64,000 nt of DNA, from contig CAYMYA010000002.1 in assembly GCA_964394565.1 (NCBI GenBank), positions 29,168-93,167 on the forward strand, written 5' to 3'. Below the pieces are notes generated by a model that was not told the DNA's origin, searched no databases, and saw only the letters and a list, made by a program, of their open reading frames with translations. This document shows, piece by piece, positions 33,696 to 42,346 of the stretch (its first letter is position 1; each line of letters starts with the position of its first letter). This DNA is from CAIKHN01 sp964394565. Lineage in GTDB: Bacteria; Patescibacteriota; Patescibacteriia; UBA9934. A program made the position numbers and the translations under genes.

Positions 33696-34049
33696 ATGTC
33701 TCTACAGACCATTATCATCAACTCACCGCTCGAGAAAAAGGATAAAGACGCATTGCTCAAACGGCTTGAAACCGAAGGAGCGAGCGAATCCGTACTCGCA
33801 GACATCAAGTCCGCGCTTCAAGGGTTCATTGATTCTGGGTTTAAGGAACTTGGAGTCGCCGCGGACATGAATGATCCGCGAGCAAAGGCGATTCAAACCG
33901 AATTTGATGAGCAGGTTGCACAAGCACAAGCGGAATACGAAGAGGAAATGGAAAACCTCAACATCGACGCTGCTGTTGCACAAGCAAAGGCGAATAAAGC
34001 ACTTGACGCGGTGCAGACAGATGCAATTAAAGCAGGTCTCGCGGCGTAA
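33696..34049 (+). CDS. Small acidic helical protein, unknown
   Basis: A 117-residue protein, all helical in appearance: SLQTIIINSPLEKKDKDALLKRLETEGASESVLADIKSALQGFIDSGF, then a strongly acidic coiled coil (EFDEQVAQAQAEYEEEMENLNIDAAVAQAKANKALDAVQ). Its charge complements the basic end of the protein encoded just upstream, so they may bind each other; this is inference. Confidence 0.65.
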   Translation: MSLQTIIINSPLEKKDKDALLKRLETEGASESVLADIKSALQGFIDSGFKELGVAADMNDPRAKAIQTEFDEQVAQAQAEYEEEMENLNIDAAVAQAKANKALDAVQTDAIKAGLAA

Positions 34050-34099
34050 ACAACAATAAAACACCGCGCCGAATTGGCGCGGTGTTTTATTGTTGTTTA
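34047..34099. terminator. Two-way terminator
   Basis: A perfect 24-bp stem (34047-34070 with 34076-34099) around GAATT. The core is CACCGCGCC/GGCGCGGTG, flanked by TAAAA/TTTTA tracts in both directions. It ends both the plus-strand gene and thrS, and includes the stop codon of the former. Confidence 0.9.
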
Positions 34100-35842
34100 T
34101 TACACCGGCAACTTCCCTGCTTCGACTGCACGGGTAATGAGATCGGATTGTGGAATGACGAGCGCATCGTCCGAGCCAAATACCTTTACCTGAATGTCGC
34201 CACCGTCGCGCTCCTTAGCGCCAACCACGATGGTCCAAGGCACTTTGTTCATTGCGGCGTCGCGAATCTTCTTCCCCACCTTCTCTGCAGAATCATCGAG
34301 CGCCACACGGAGCCCAGCGGCCTCGAGTGAATCCTTCATCGCCTTTGCCGCATCCAGATACTCATCGGCGACCGTTGCTACACGAATCTGCTCTGGTGCG
34401 AGCCACATTGGGAAGGCCCCGGCAAAGTGCTCAATCATGACGCCAATGAACCGCTCAAGCGAACCAAGAATGGCGCGGTGGATCATCACCGGCCGCTGAC
34501 GGCCGTTCTCTGCATCCACGTATTCGAGCTCGAATCGTTCCGGAAGATTAAAGTCGAGCTGAATTGTCGCCAACTGCCATTCGCGACCAATCGCATCCGT
34601 CGCAATAAAGTCGATTTTTGGCCCATAAAACGCTGCCTCACCAACACCAAGGAAATATTCTTGACCCATGTCAGCGAGCAATTCCTTCAACGTCCCAACT
34701 GCCCTTTCCCACACCTCTGCCCCACCAAGATACGCTTCCGGCTTTTCGGGATCGTTCACCGAAAGCCGCGCCTTCAACGGCATGCCGAATGCTTCGTAGA
34801 ATTTCGCAATAATGTTCGCGATCGCGCGCGCCTCGTCCTTCACTTGATCGAGGCGGCAAAACACGTGCGCGTCGTCCTGCGTAATCGAGCGAACGCGAGA
34901 AAGCCCTTGCAGCTGACCCGTGTTCTCATCGCGGTACACCGTCGTCACTTCACTGTATCGGAGTGGGAGATCACGATAGCTCCGTCCACGAGATGCATAG
35001 ATCTGCGTGTGGTGCGGACAGTTCATCGGCTTGAGGACGAATGCGTCGTCCGTTTTTTTGCTCGATACGTGGAAAATATCGTCTGCAAATTTATCCCAGT
35101 GCCCGCTTGTTTTGTACAAATCGCTCTTTGCCATGTGCGGAATACTCACTTTCGTATAGCCGTACGGCTTCATGAGCGCCCACACAAACGCCACGAGTTG
35201 CTCCCGCAACACGGTTCCGCGCGGTGTAAAAAGCGGAAGCCCAGGGCCGACGAGTGACGAGAACGTAAACAAATCCAACTCCACGCCAAGCTTCCGATGA
35301 TCGCGCTTTTTCGCTTCCTCAAGCATCGCAATATGCGCGTCGTGCTCCGCCTTGGTTGCGAATGCCACGCCGTAGATGCGCGTCAACATGTCGTTGTGCT
35401 CGTCGCCACGCCAGTACGCTCCAGCGACCTTTGAAAGCGAGAAACTGCCAGGATCGAGGTCAGCGATACCATCGGAATGCCCGCCACGGCAAAGGTCGCA
35501 GTAATTTCCGGAGGTGTAGAGCGTCAACGTTTGACCATCACCAGCAAACTCATCGATGAGTTCGATCTTGTATTTGTTATCCACAAACATCGATCGCGCT
35601 TCGTCCGCCGTTACTTCCTTGCGATCAAATTTCGTCCACGACGGCATCAACTCACGCATCTTTGCCTCAATCTTCGGGAGATCTTCCTCCGAGATCGGCG
35701 ACGAGAACGCGAAGTCGTAATAGAAACCATCGTCGATTGCAGGACCGATCGTACGCTTCGCATCTGGGTAAATTTCGAGGACTGCTGCGGCGAGCAAATG
35801 AGCCAAGGAATGGCGTAGATGCTGGAGTTCTTCTGGAGACAT
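34100..35842 (-). CDS. thrS: Threonyl-tRNA synthetase lacking the TGS domain
   Basis: The 580-residue protein begins directly at the editing domain (LQHLRHSLAHLLAAAVLEIYPDAKRTIGPAIDDGFYYDF), so about 60 N-terminal residues (TGS) found in E. coli are absent. Editing residues HSLAH and CRGGHSDG are kept. Class II motifs include FVLKPMNCPHHTQIYASRGRSYRDLPLRYSE, motif 2 YRDENTGQLQGLSRVRSITQDDAH and motif 3 RPVMIHRAILGSLERFIGV. The anticodon-binding domain is complete. Expression is very likely set by the T-box leader upstream. Confidence 0.95.
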   Translation of the reverse strand: MSPEELQHLRHSLAHLLAAAVLEIYPDAKRTIGPAIDDGFYYDFAFSSPISEEDLPKIEAKMRELMPSWTKFDRKEVTADEARSMFVDNKYKIELIDEFAGDGQTLTLYTSGNYCDLCRGGHSDGIADLDPGSFSLSKVAGAYWRGDEHNDMLTRIYGVAFATKAEHDAHIAMLEEAKKRDHRKLGVELDLFTFSSLVGPGLPLFTPRGTVLREQLVAFVWALMKPYGYTKVSIPHMAKSDLYKTSGHWDKFADDIFHVSSKKTDDAFVLKPMNCPHHTQIYASRGRSYRDLPLRYSEVTTVYRDENTGQLQGLSRVRSITQDDAHVFCRLDQVKDEARAIANIIAKFYEAFGMPLKARLSVNDPEKPEAYLGGAEVWERAVGTLKELLADMGQEYFLGVGEAAFYGPKIDFIATDAIGREWQLATIQLDFNLPERFELEYVDAENGRQRPVMIHRAILGSLERFIGVMIEHFAGAFPMWLAPEQIRVATVADEYLDAAKAMKDSLEAAGLRVALDDSAEKVGKKIRDAAMNKVPWTIVVGAKERDGGDIQVKVFGSDDALVIPQSDLITRAVEAGKLPV

Positions 35843-35851
35843 AAAGTGGGA

Positions 35852-35993
35852 TAAAAAAATCCGACGCACCGCGAAATGCGGCAACGTCGGGCCCCGAGTC
35901 GGTTCGGGGGGTTCCACCCAACTTCCTCAAACATTTGAGGCGCTTTTCTCAATTTGTATCCGCTCACGGGTTGGTAGCCCGATCACCACGAAT
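35852..35993 (-). promoter_or_regulatory. T-box riboswitch of thrS (threonine, ultrashort stem I)
   Basis: Minus-strand order: a short hairpin CGGG-CTACCAA-CCCG (35981-35967) whose loop shows the threonine codon ACC (35975-35973); a stem-III-like hairpin CCTCAAA/TTTGAGG (35940-35925); the conserved T-box word GGGTGGAACC (35919-35910), whose TGGA would pair with the tRNA end; and a terminator CCGACG/CGTCGG followed by ATTTTTTT (35890-35853). Uncharged tRNA-Thr would stabilise the antiterminator and let thrS be read. The specifier in the apical loop of a tiny stem I resembles the ultrashort type described in Actinobacteria. Function is inferred; every element is visible. Confidence 0.82.
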
Positions 35994-35999
35994 ATGCAC

Positions 36000-36028
36000 A
36001 CTATACCCAAGCACCCAAACGGGAGCAA
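36000..36028 (-). promoter_or_regulatory. Promoter of the thrS T-box transcript
   Basis: On the minus strand TTGCTC (36028-36023), 17 bases, TATAGT (36005-36000). Transcription would start about 150 bases before thrS. Confidence 0.65.
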
Positions 36029-36031
36029 GTC

Positions 36032-37189
36032 CTATTCCTCGGTTTTAATCACAATGGAAATGTGATCCTTCAACGTTGGCACACGTTCCAGCCAGAATGG
36101 AGTGAAGCTGACAGAAGCGTCTTTTACTGCGTCGGATGCCCGCAAGAGCGTGAGCACCTCATTAGGCGCGCGGCCAACGAACCGATCTTTGCTCAACACT
36201 TGCGATGATTCTGAAATAATCGCCTCTCCCTCCAAATACACCCCTAATGTCGCAGTGCCTTTTTGCACATCCGCATCCTTCACCGTCATCTGCACGGCAT
36301 CTGTAGAAACGCCGTCGACGGCATAGCCTTCCGGCACACGAGCATACAGTTGGGAAAGTGCGTACCGTTTCACCGCATTCGCGTCGTAATACACCGCCGT
36401 CACATCAATGGCGAGCGTAACGGTGAAGCTTCCCGTTTCCGTGCCCACCGCAGCGCTCGCGCCCTGTGATTTCACCTTCATGGTATACGAATCCCCGGTA
36501 AAGACCGTACGATCGATTTCTGCTGACATGATGGACTTCGCTTCGCTAAACAGCGCGTTCGATACTGAGGACACTGCGTCGTCGATATCCTTTTGCGACA
36601 GCACGCGAGTGTAGGAAATACCCCCCTTCATGGAGTCTACGCTCACCGCGTAAATAGTTTTTTGCATGGATTCTGGCAACCCAGGAATCGTGAACTGCGT
36701 TGGCCCGATTTCCCCTGCGAGCCCCGGAACATCCGCGTGCACCACCACATCCTTCTGCCCCTTTGCGGGAATATTTACCGAAGCATCAATACGGAAGAGC
36801 ACTCCATCTTTCGAGAGCAATCGCGTCGTAGCAACAAGGGTTTGCGCGGCGTTGGATTCGTTAATAATCGTCACGGTTCCGCCAGCTTTTTCCTCCGTTG
36901 GCGTTGCGCCGTCTTCTGGCAACTGAATCACCTCCTGGGTTTCAAAGGATTGCATGCGCACAATACCGGACAACTGCCCATCTTCCGTGGGATTCGCGAC
37001 GGCATCCACCACCGTATCCACCGCAACGACCCGCGGGTTCGCAATCACAGTGATTGTTGCTCGGGAAACCGAAAGGTACAGCACGGCAAGCAGCAAGAAA
37101 AACGTCATGAACACAAAGGCCACCGCAATGCGTTGGTACACCTTTAACGAACGCGACAGTGGTTGTCCACCACGAGGTTCTTTGACCAT
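36032..37189 (-). CDS. Membrane-anchored protein with baseplate-J-like domain
   Basis: The 385-residue product has a short cytoplasmic start, one membrane helix at about 22-44 (VAFVFMTFFLLLAVLYLSVS) and a long outside part. GGTVTIINESNAAQTLVATTRLLSKDGVLFRIDASVNIPAKGQ and PGLAGEIGPTQFTIPGL follow the pattern of the baseplate J/gp47-like domain often seen in CPR membrane proteins. Function is unknown; an envelope or attachment role is plausible. The ATG at 37187-37189 lies 8 bases after an extended -10 box. Confidence 0.7.
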   Translation of the reverse strand: MVKEPRGGQPLSRSLKVYQRIAVAFVFMTFFLLLAVLYLSVSRATITVIANPRVVAVDTVVDAVANPTEDGQLSGIVRMQSFETQEVIQLPEDGATPTEEKAGGTVTIINESNAAQTLVATTRLLSKDGVLFRIDASVNIPAKGQKDVVVHADVPGLAGEIGPTQFTIPGLPESMQKTIYAVSVDSMKGGISYTRVLSQKDIDDAVSSVSNALFSEAKSIMSAEIDRTVFTGDSYTMKVKSQGASAAVGTETGSFTVTLAIDVTAVYYDANAVKRYALSQLYARVPEGYAVDGVSTDAVQMTVKDADVQKGTATLGVYLEGEAIISESSQVLSKDRFVGRAPNEVLTLLRASDAVKDASVSFTPFWLERVPTLKDHISIVIKTEE

Positions 37190-37197
37190 ACGCACAA

Positions 37198-37206
37198 AGT
37201 ATAGCA
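37198..37206 (-). promoter_or_regulatory. Extended -10 promoter of the baseplate-J-like gene
   Basis: TGCTATACT on the minus strand, ending 8 bases before the ATG; TTGAAA lies 19 bases further up. The mRNA would be leaderless or nearly so. Confidence 0.55.
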
Positions 37207-37259
37207 CCATCGCTCTGGGATATTTCAAGCACATCGCCTTGAACCCAGGAGACAGACTC

Positions 37260-37724
37260 ATGCGTAGGGCTTCGTTCGCTGACCTCAGGCCCGCCCTCAC
37301 CGCTCAGCCCTGGATACAGGTCCAGGTCTATGGCGTGTTGCCCGGATACGCCGTTCGGCTCCACATGGCCGGGCGCGTATGCGCCGTGGAGATCGCTGAT
37401 TTTGGTCGACAAGTCTGCGTCAGATGCTCGGAGGCGTTCGCCGCGACCAGTCGCGAAGATTGGCAGGAAGCGGCACACGACTGGAGCATCGCGACTGGCT
37501 GCCTCCGCATGCAGCCGATCGGGGCACACCGCCTCGCGCTGATCGTGCCGGGGAAAGGGGAAACCACCGTCACCGTGCTCTTCGGGGCGAACGATGACGG
37601 CACGGCCATCCTGACGTCTTCAGGGTTCTCCCTGGAGCCCGTCGACCTCGCGCGCATCGCGGAAGGGCTCCGGCCTCCCGAATGGGAGCCGCAGCAGCAG
37701 CAACGACGGCGACGCTTCGGCTGA
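37260..37724 (+). CDS. Protein of GC-rich cassette C, unknown
   Basis: A 154-residue soluble protein without a family I recognise. AGGAG lies 8 bases before the ATG. It starts MRRASFADLRPALTAQPWIQVQVYG; the middle (VRLHMAGRVCAVEIADFGRQVCVRC, then LALIVPGKGETTVTVLFGANDDG) looks like beta structure, and SLEPVDLARIAEGLRPPEWEP with a glutamine/arginine run ends it. Codon use is far more GC-rich than that of dnaE or the gene upstream. It lies between two minus-strand genes but reads plus. Confidence 0.6.
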   Translation: MRRASFADLRPALTAQPWIQVQVYGVLPGYAVRLHMAGRVCAVEIADFGRQVCVRCSEAFAATSREDWQEAAHDWSIATGCLRMQPIGAHRLALIVPGKGETTVTVLFGANDDGTAILTSSGFSLEPVDLARIAEGLRPPEWEPQQQQRRRRFG

Positions 37725-37737
37725 CGCACGACAACGG

Positions 37738-37777
37738 CACCCTCGCTCCGCACGGAGAGCGAGGGTGTTGTGCTTTT
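37738..37777 (+). terminator. Terminator closing cassette C
   Basis: A 10-bp stem CACCCTCGCT/AGCGAGGGTG (37738-37747, 37758-37767), then TTGTGCTTTT. It abuts the dnaE stop codon at 37776. Confidence 0.65.
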
Positions 37778-40700
37778 ACACCTTCACGTTCTCTGCGCCG
37801 ACCACTTCCCCTACGGCGTCGACGACGGCTTTGGAGAGATCGACGGAATATTCTGTGGTGACTTTTCGTATCTGCCCACCGGATTTCACCAAAAGGTACA
37901 CCGGCGCGCGGCCAGGGTGTGCACGGAAAATGTCGCGAAGCTTGCTAATCATGTCGTGCGTTGGAGATTGTGGGACGATAATAGAAAGGCCGGAGGAAAG
38001 GCCTGGAGCAGCAATGGGAACCTGCGCCTCAGATGGAGCATTCTGCGTAAACACGTCTGGCGTTCCAGAAGTATCGCTCCACCCCCCACTCCGCAACATC
38101 TCGGTCATTGCCGGAATATCTGTTTCCACGAAACTGATCATGCCGTCGACGAGCACAGAATATTCGACCGTTTCAGATTCTTCTCGCTTCCGCTCAGAAA
38201 CCTTCCCGGTCACAATCACCATGGCATCTGGAGTCAATCGTGTACGGATCTGCACGAATAACTTTGGGAACACCACACACTCAATACTCCCGGAAGGGTC
38301 TTCCAGACGCACAAACGCCATGGGCTCATTTTTCTTCTTGGTAAAAATCTGCTTCACCGCGCTAATCACGCCAGCCACCTTCACTATCGCGCCATCGTCG
38401 TACCCCGGAATCGCACTCGCTTTGTTCACGTACGGCATGAACTGTTCATAAAACAACGTTGCGGGGTGCGATGAAACGTACAGCCCCAGCAACTCCTTTT
38501 CCCACGTGAGCAACAAACTCGACGGCATCGCATCAATATGTCGCAACTCTACTTTTTGTTCCACAATCGACGTGCTCATGTCGAACAACGATGTTTGATT
38601 CCGCGCCTGCTCGTGCTGCACGTGTTTGTTGTACAACACGAGTGTATCGAGATTCCCGATGAGCTGTGAGCGGTCGCCAAATCGATCAAACGCACCGGAC
38701 TTCACCAACGCTTCGAGTGTCTTTTTATTAAACGCATTGGAACGCACGCGCCCAAGCACGTCCGCCAAATCCACATACGTTCCGTTCCGCTTGCGCTCCC
38801 GCACAATTTCCTCCGCAATTTCGCTCCCAACATTTTTAATCGCCGAAAGTCCCCAGCGTATATTCTTTGTGTCTTTCACCACGGCAAACCCCGCAAACGA
38901 TTCGTTCACATCCGGCGCCATGACGGTAAGTCCCATGCGCTGGCATTCTTCCACTTCAATGGTAATGCGATCAATATTCCCTGCATCCGAATTCATGAGC
39001 GCAGCCATAAACTCCGCCGGGTAATGTGCCTTCAAGTACGCCGTGCGGTACGCAATCATGGCGTAGCACGCCGCATGAGACTTATTAAACCCGTATGCAG
39101 CAAAATCTTCGAGCTTTTGGAACACCGCACCAGCAACTGCTTCTTTCACCCCATTTTTTACGGATCCTTCAATAAACTTCACCTTCATTTTCGCCATCAG
39201 CTCCGCGATCTTTTTTCCCATGGCCTTCCGGAGCGTATCTGCTTCACCACCGGTAAACCCTGCCATGTCTTTAGAAACTTGCATGACTTGCTCTTGATAC
39301 ACAGGGATTCCATACGTTTCGCGGAATGCGTTCTCCATGAGCGGGTGCTCGTACACTACCTTTTCTATGCCGTGCTTTCGCCGAATAAAACTTTCAATAA
39401 ACTGCATTGGCCCTGGGCGGTACAGCGATACCATAGCGATAATATCCTCAAACGCGCTTGGCTTGAGCTCCTTAATGTACCGCTTCATGCCGTCGGATTC
39501 CAACTGAAACACGCCCGTCGTTTCGCCACGTCCCAGCAAATCAAACGTCATCGCGTCATCGAGTGGCGCGTTATCCAAATCAACCTTTACATGATGCACG
39601 GCTTCGATAATCTCAAGTGCGTCCTCGATAACCGTTAAGTTGGATAATCCGAGGAAGTCCATTTTGACGAGCCCAGCAGCTTCCGCAGAGTTCAACGAAT
39701 ACTGGGTGACGAGTGCCATGTCTTCGTGCTGGCCTTGCTGCAACGGCACGCGCTGCACAAGCGGCCGGTCGCCGATCACGATTCCGCATGCGTGTTGCGA
39801 CGCATGGCGTGGGTTACCCTCAAGCTTCATCGCGAGATCCACCACCCGGCGTGCCATGGGGTTGCCGTTATACATTGCCGTGAAATCTGGCGCTTCCACA
39901 ATCGCTTGCTTGAGCGGCGTGTGTTTGCCCTGAATTGGCGGCGGGATGACTTTTGCAATCACGTCCGCTTCCTGAAACGAAAGCCCGAGCACGCGGGCAG
40001 CATCGCGTACCGCAGCGCGCGGCATGAGTGTTCCGAAGGTGATGATACCGGCGACGTGATCGGCGCCGTACTTCTGCGTCACGTACTCCAACACTTTTCC
40101 GCGGCCACGATCCGCAAAGTCCGTGTCGATATCCGGGAGCGACACCCGGTCTGGGTTTAAGAAACGCTCAAACAGTAACCCGTATCGGAGTGGTTCGATA
40201 TCCGTGATACGAAGTGCGTAAGCAACAATCGATCCCGCTGCAGATCCGCGCCCCGGCCCCACGAGCACGCCGTTGTTCTTCGCCCACACAATATAATCTT
40301 GCACGATCAAAAAGTAGGATGGAAAACCCATCTTCATGATCACGCCATACTCATACGCAAACCGCTCCATCACGTTTTCCGGAATAGGGTCTACATATCG
40401 CTCTTTCAATCCCTGAATACACAATTCACGAAACACCTCCGCCTCCGTCTTCCCTTCTGGCAACGGAAAAATTGGCAGAAAATTATTCCCGAGCTCCATG
40501 TGAAAATCAATTCTGTCCGCAATCTTCCGCGTGTTCTCAGCCGCCTCTGGCACGTCAGCGAACGCCGCGATGGTTTCTTCTGGTGTGCCAAAAGAAAGAT
40601 CAACGTCGTCCGTGGATGTTCGACGGAATTCCTCCAACGTTCTGCCGCGCTGAATACACAGCTGCGCTTCGTACCCCTCACGATCTTCCGGTTCTAAATA

Positions 40701-41333
40701 AAACACGTTGCGCGTGGCGACGAGTTTTGCACCCGTCTTTTTTGCGAGCACTCGGAACCCATCGTTCACATCCACCTGTCGCGGCATGTCTGGGTGGTTA
40801 ATGAGTTCAAGGAAGAAATTTTCTTGGCCGAAAATATCCTGGTACTCGCCGACAAGCTTCTCCGCCTTCTCATGTTCGTCGCCTAAAAATGCATGCGCAA
40901 TTTCTCCACTCACGCTGCCGGATAGCGCAATGAGCCCCTTGGCATGCATGCGCAAAAAGGCTTTGTCGACACGCGGCTTGTAATAGAACCCTTCCAAGTA
41001 TGCTGCCGAAACGATCGCACAGAGGTTGCGATATCCTTCTTCGTTCTCGACGAGCAACACGAGTCGATACGGCCGGTCGTCAATACGCGGCCGGCGATCC
41101 GTCATGCCGTGCTGGGCAACATAAATATCCGCCCCAATAATCGCCTTCATTTCGGCGTCCTTGCACGCTTTGTAAAACTCAACCGCACCGTACAGCGCCC
41201 CGTTATCCGTCAATGCAATCGCATTCATGCCGAGCGCCTTTGCACGCGCAACAAGCGCCTTGGGCTTCGGCAAGGCTTCGAGCAGCGAATAATGGCTGTG
41301 GTTATGCAAATAAACGAAATTCTTCGGATCCAT
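37776..41333 (-). CDS. dnaE: DNA polymerase III subunit alpha
   Basis: The replicative polymerase, 1185 residues, full length. The PHP domain (FVYLHNHSHYSLLEALPKP, MNAIALTDNGALYGAVEFY) starts the chain. Catalytic acids are in LPDIDTDFADRGRGKVLEYV; GPGRGSAAGSIVAYALRITDI and YQEQVMQVSKDMAGFTGGEADTLRKAMGKK are palm/fingers motifs. The helix-hairpin-helix (AAYGFNKSHAACYAMIAYRTAYLKAHYPAEF) and a C-terminal OB domain (IVKVAGVISAVKQIFTKKKNEPMAFVRLEDPSGSIECVVFP) follow. This is DnaE1 type, not PolC. Confidence 0.96.
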   Translation of the reverse strand: MDPKNFVYLHNHSHYSLLEALPKPKALVARAKALGMNAIALTDNGALYGAVEFYKACKDAEMKAIIGADIYVAQHGMTDRRPRIDDRPYRLVLLVENEEGYRNLCAIVSAAYLEGFYYKPRVDKAFLRMHAKGLIALSGSVSGEIAHAFLGDEHEKAEKLVGEYQDIFGQENFFLELINHPDMPRQVDVNDGFRVLAKKTGAKLVATRNVFYLEPEDREGYEAQLCIQRGRTLEEFRRTSTDDVDLSFGTPEETIAAFADVPEAAENTRKIADRIDFHMELGNNFLPIFPLPEGKTEAEVFRELCIQGLKERYVDPIPENVMERFAYEYGVIMKMGFPSYFLIVQDYIVWAKNNGVLVGPGRGSAAGSIVAYALRITDIEPLRYGLLFERFLNPDRVSLPDIDTDFADRGRGKVLEYVTQKYGADHVAGIITFGTLMPRAAVRDAARVLGLSFQEADVIAKVIPPPIQGKHTPLKQAIVEAPDFTAMYNGNPMARRVVDLAMKLEGNPRHASQHACGIVIGDRPLVQRVPLQQGQHEDMALVTQYSLNSAEAAGLVKMDFLGLSNLTVIEDALEIIEAVHHVKVDLDNAPLDDAMTFDLLGRGETTGVFQLESDGMKRYIKELKPSAFEDIIAMVSLYRPGPMQFIESFIRRKHGIEKVVYEHPLMENAFRETYGIPVYQEQVMQVSKDMAGFTGGEADTLRKAMGKKIAELMAKMKVKFIEGSVKNGVKEAVAGAVFQKLEDFAAYGFNKSHAACYAMIAYRTAYLKAHYPAEFMAALMNSDAGNIDRITIEVEECQRMGLTVMAPDVNESFAGFAVVKDTKNIRWGLSAIKNVGSEIAEEIVRERKRNGTYVDLADVLGRVRSNAFNKKTLEALVKSGAFDRFGDRSQLIGNLDTLVLYNKHVQHEQARNQTSLFDMSTSIVEQKVELRHIDAMPSSLLLTWEKELLGLYVSSHPATLFYEQFMPYVNKASAIPGYDDGAIVKVAGVISAVKQIFTKKKNEPMAFVRLEDPSGSIECVVFPKLFVQIRTRLTPDAMVIVTGKVSERKREESETVEYSVLVDGMISFVETDIPAMTEMLRSGGWSDTSGTPDVFTQNAPSEAQVPIAAPGLSSGLSIIVPQSPTHDMISKLRDIFRAHPGRAPVYLLVKSGGQIRKVTTEYSVDLSKAVVDAVGEVVGAENVKV

Positions 41334-41465
41334 GGCAGTACGGTATCAGAAGTGCGCAAAAGATGTGTGTGGACAGTCGACCCCTCCTCACACCCCTAAT
41401 TTTATGCTAGCGTTTTCTTGCATTCCGCAACCGTTGAGCGCAACGCTCAACACACAAGGTGACTC

Positions 41466-41954
41466 ATGGCCACGCGCCTCCCCAGCATCGCCTACGTCCG
41501 TAACCTCCTCCACACCCAACTGGACGAACCAACTCAGCGCGATCTCCACACGTGGAACGCTGTCAAGGCGCTCGTCCGCGTGTGGCGGTTTGCAGACCCC
41601 ATAGATATGCCTCTATGGAGCATGCCTCTCATGATCTGGATCGGGATCGCGGTGAGCGTCGTCGCTCACAAATCAGCCCTGGGAAGCGAGTTCTCTCTGC
41701 AAGACTGCTGGTGGAGCATCGGACTGTTGGCATTCGCAGTCTATACCGCTCTGACGGCACTGATCATCTGGGCAGATCAGCGGGATCTCGGAACGAGATA
41801 CCCTGTCGAGCTCGCCATAATACGAGGCGACCCGCTATACGCTATCGGCACTTGGCGCCTGAGTCCCGAACCTCCAGCACAGGAGAACGTGCGACGCTTC
41901 CGCTGCCCAGGGCTGAGGTCGCCCTTGGATCCCCCCGTAGCATGGGACGGGTGA
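41466..41954 (+). CDS. Membrane protein of GC-rich cassette D, unknown
   Basis: A 162-residue protein I cannot place. AAGGTG lies 4 bases before the ATG. After a charged start (ATRLPSIAYVRNLLHTQLDEPTQRDLH) it has two hydrophobic segments, about residues 50-68 (LWSMPLMIWIGIAVSVVAH) and 82-104 (WWSIGLLAFAVYTALTALIIWADQRD). The rest is soluble. A small inverted repeat TTGAGCG/CGCTCAA lies 15-35 bases upstream. Codon use is GC-rich like cassettes A-C, though a little less extreme. Confidence 0.6.
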   Translation: MATRLPSIAYVRNLLHTQLDEPTQRDLHTWNAVKALVRVWRFADPIDMPLWSMPLMIWIGIAVSVVAHKSALGSEFSLQDCWWSIGLLAFAVYTALTALIIWADQRDLGTRYPVELAIIRGDPLYAIGTWRLSPEPPAQENVRRFRCPGLRSPLDPPVAWDG

Positions 41955-41981
41955 TCGGCACCCCGTACGAAAGTCCAGTTC

Positions 41982-42020
41982 GCTGTCCGCCGGTACGCGG
42001 TGGACGGCAGCTGGGCTTTT
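41982..42020 (+). terminator. Hairpin closing cassette D
   Basis: GCTG/CAGC outside and TCCGCC/GGTGGA inside (one G-U pair, a 3-base bulge), loop GGTACGC, followed by TGGGCTTTT. Confidence 0.5.
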
Positions 42021-42046
42021 GCGTTTGGAGCGGGTGCGACGTTCCG

Positions 42047-42055
42047 TGCTACACT
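42047..42055 (+). promoter_or_regulatory. Extended -10 promoter of the 42064 gene
   Basis: TGCTACACT, ending 8 bases before the ATG at 42064; leaderless layout. Confidence 0.5.
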
Positions 42056-42063
42056 CTCTGCAT

Positions 42064-42333
42064 ATGTTGGAATCCAAAGATATTCTGTACATGGTGCTCG
42101 CGTTTTGTGCGCTGTGGTTTACCGCCTTTCTGTGCTTTGCGCTGTACCATATCGCCACGTTCATGAAGCGCATGCAAGAGTTATCTCATCATGCCCAAGG
42201 TAAATTTGATGAACTCATGCAAAGCGTGAACAGTATCCGCATGAAAATTGAAGGTCACGTGAGCGCCATCACCAACATCGGCGACGGGATCCGGAAAATC
42301 ATGGAAGCGATACGGAATAGGGATCGCGAGTAG
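42064..42333 (+). CDS. Small membrane-anchored helical protein
   Basis: An 89-residue protein: MLESKDILYMVLAFCALWFTAFLCFALYHIATF is one membrane helix, and the rest (MKRMQELSHHAQGKFDELMQSVNSIRMKIEGHVSAITNIGDGIRKIMEAI) is a coiled-coil-like helix. The layout recalls DUF948-type proteins. Function is unknown. It stands alone after cassette D. Confidence 0.65.
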   Translation: MLESKDILYMVLAFCALWFTAFLCFALYHIATFMKRMQELSHHAQGKFDELMQSVNSIRMKIEGHVSAITNIGDGIRKIMEAIRNRDRE

Positions 42334-42346
42334 AGTAATATTATAG

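Noticed and set aside
10166..42020. Integron gene cassettes
   Set aside because: The GC-rich units are dispersed rather than arrayed, show no shared attC-like site in their flanks, and no integrase is present in the window.
10166..42020. GC-rich units as contamination
   Set aside because: Each lies inside continuous sequence with intact native genes on both sides and no N at the borders; coverage would settle it.
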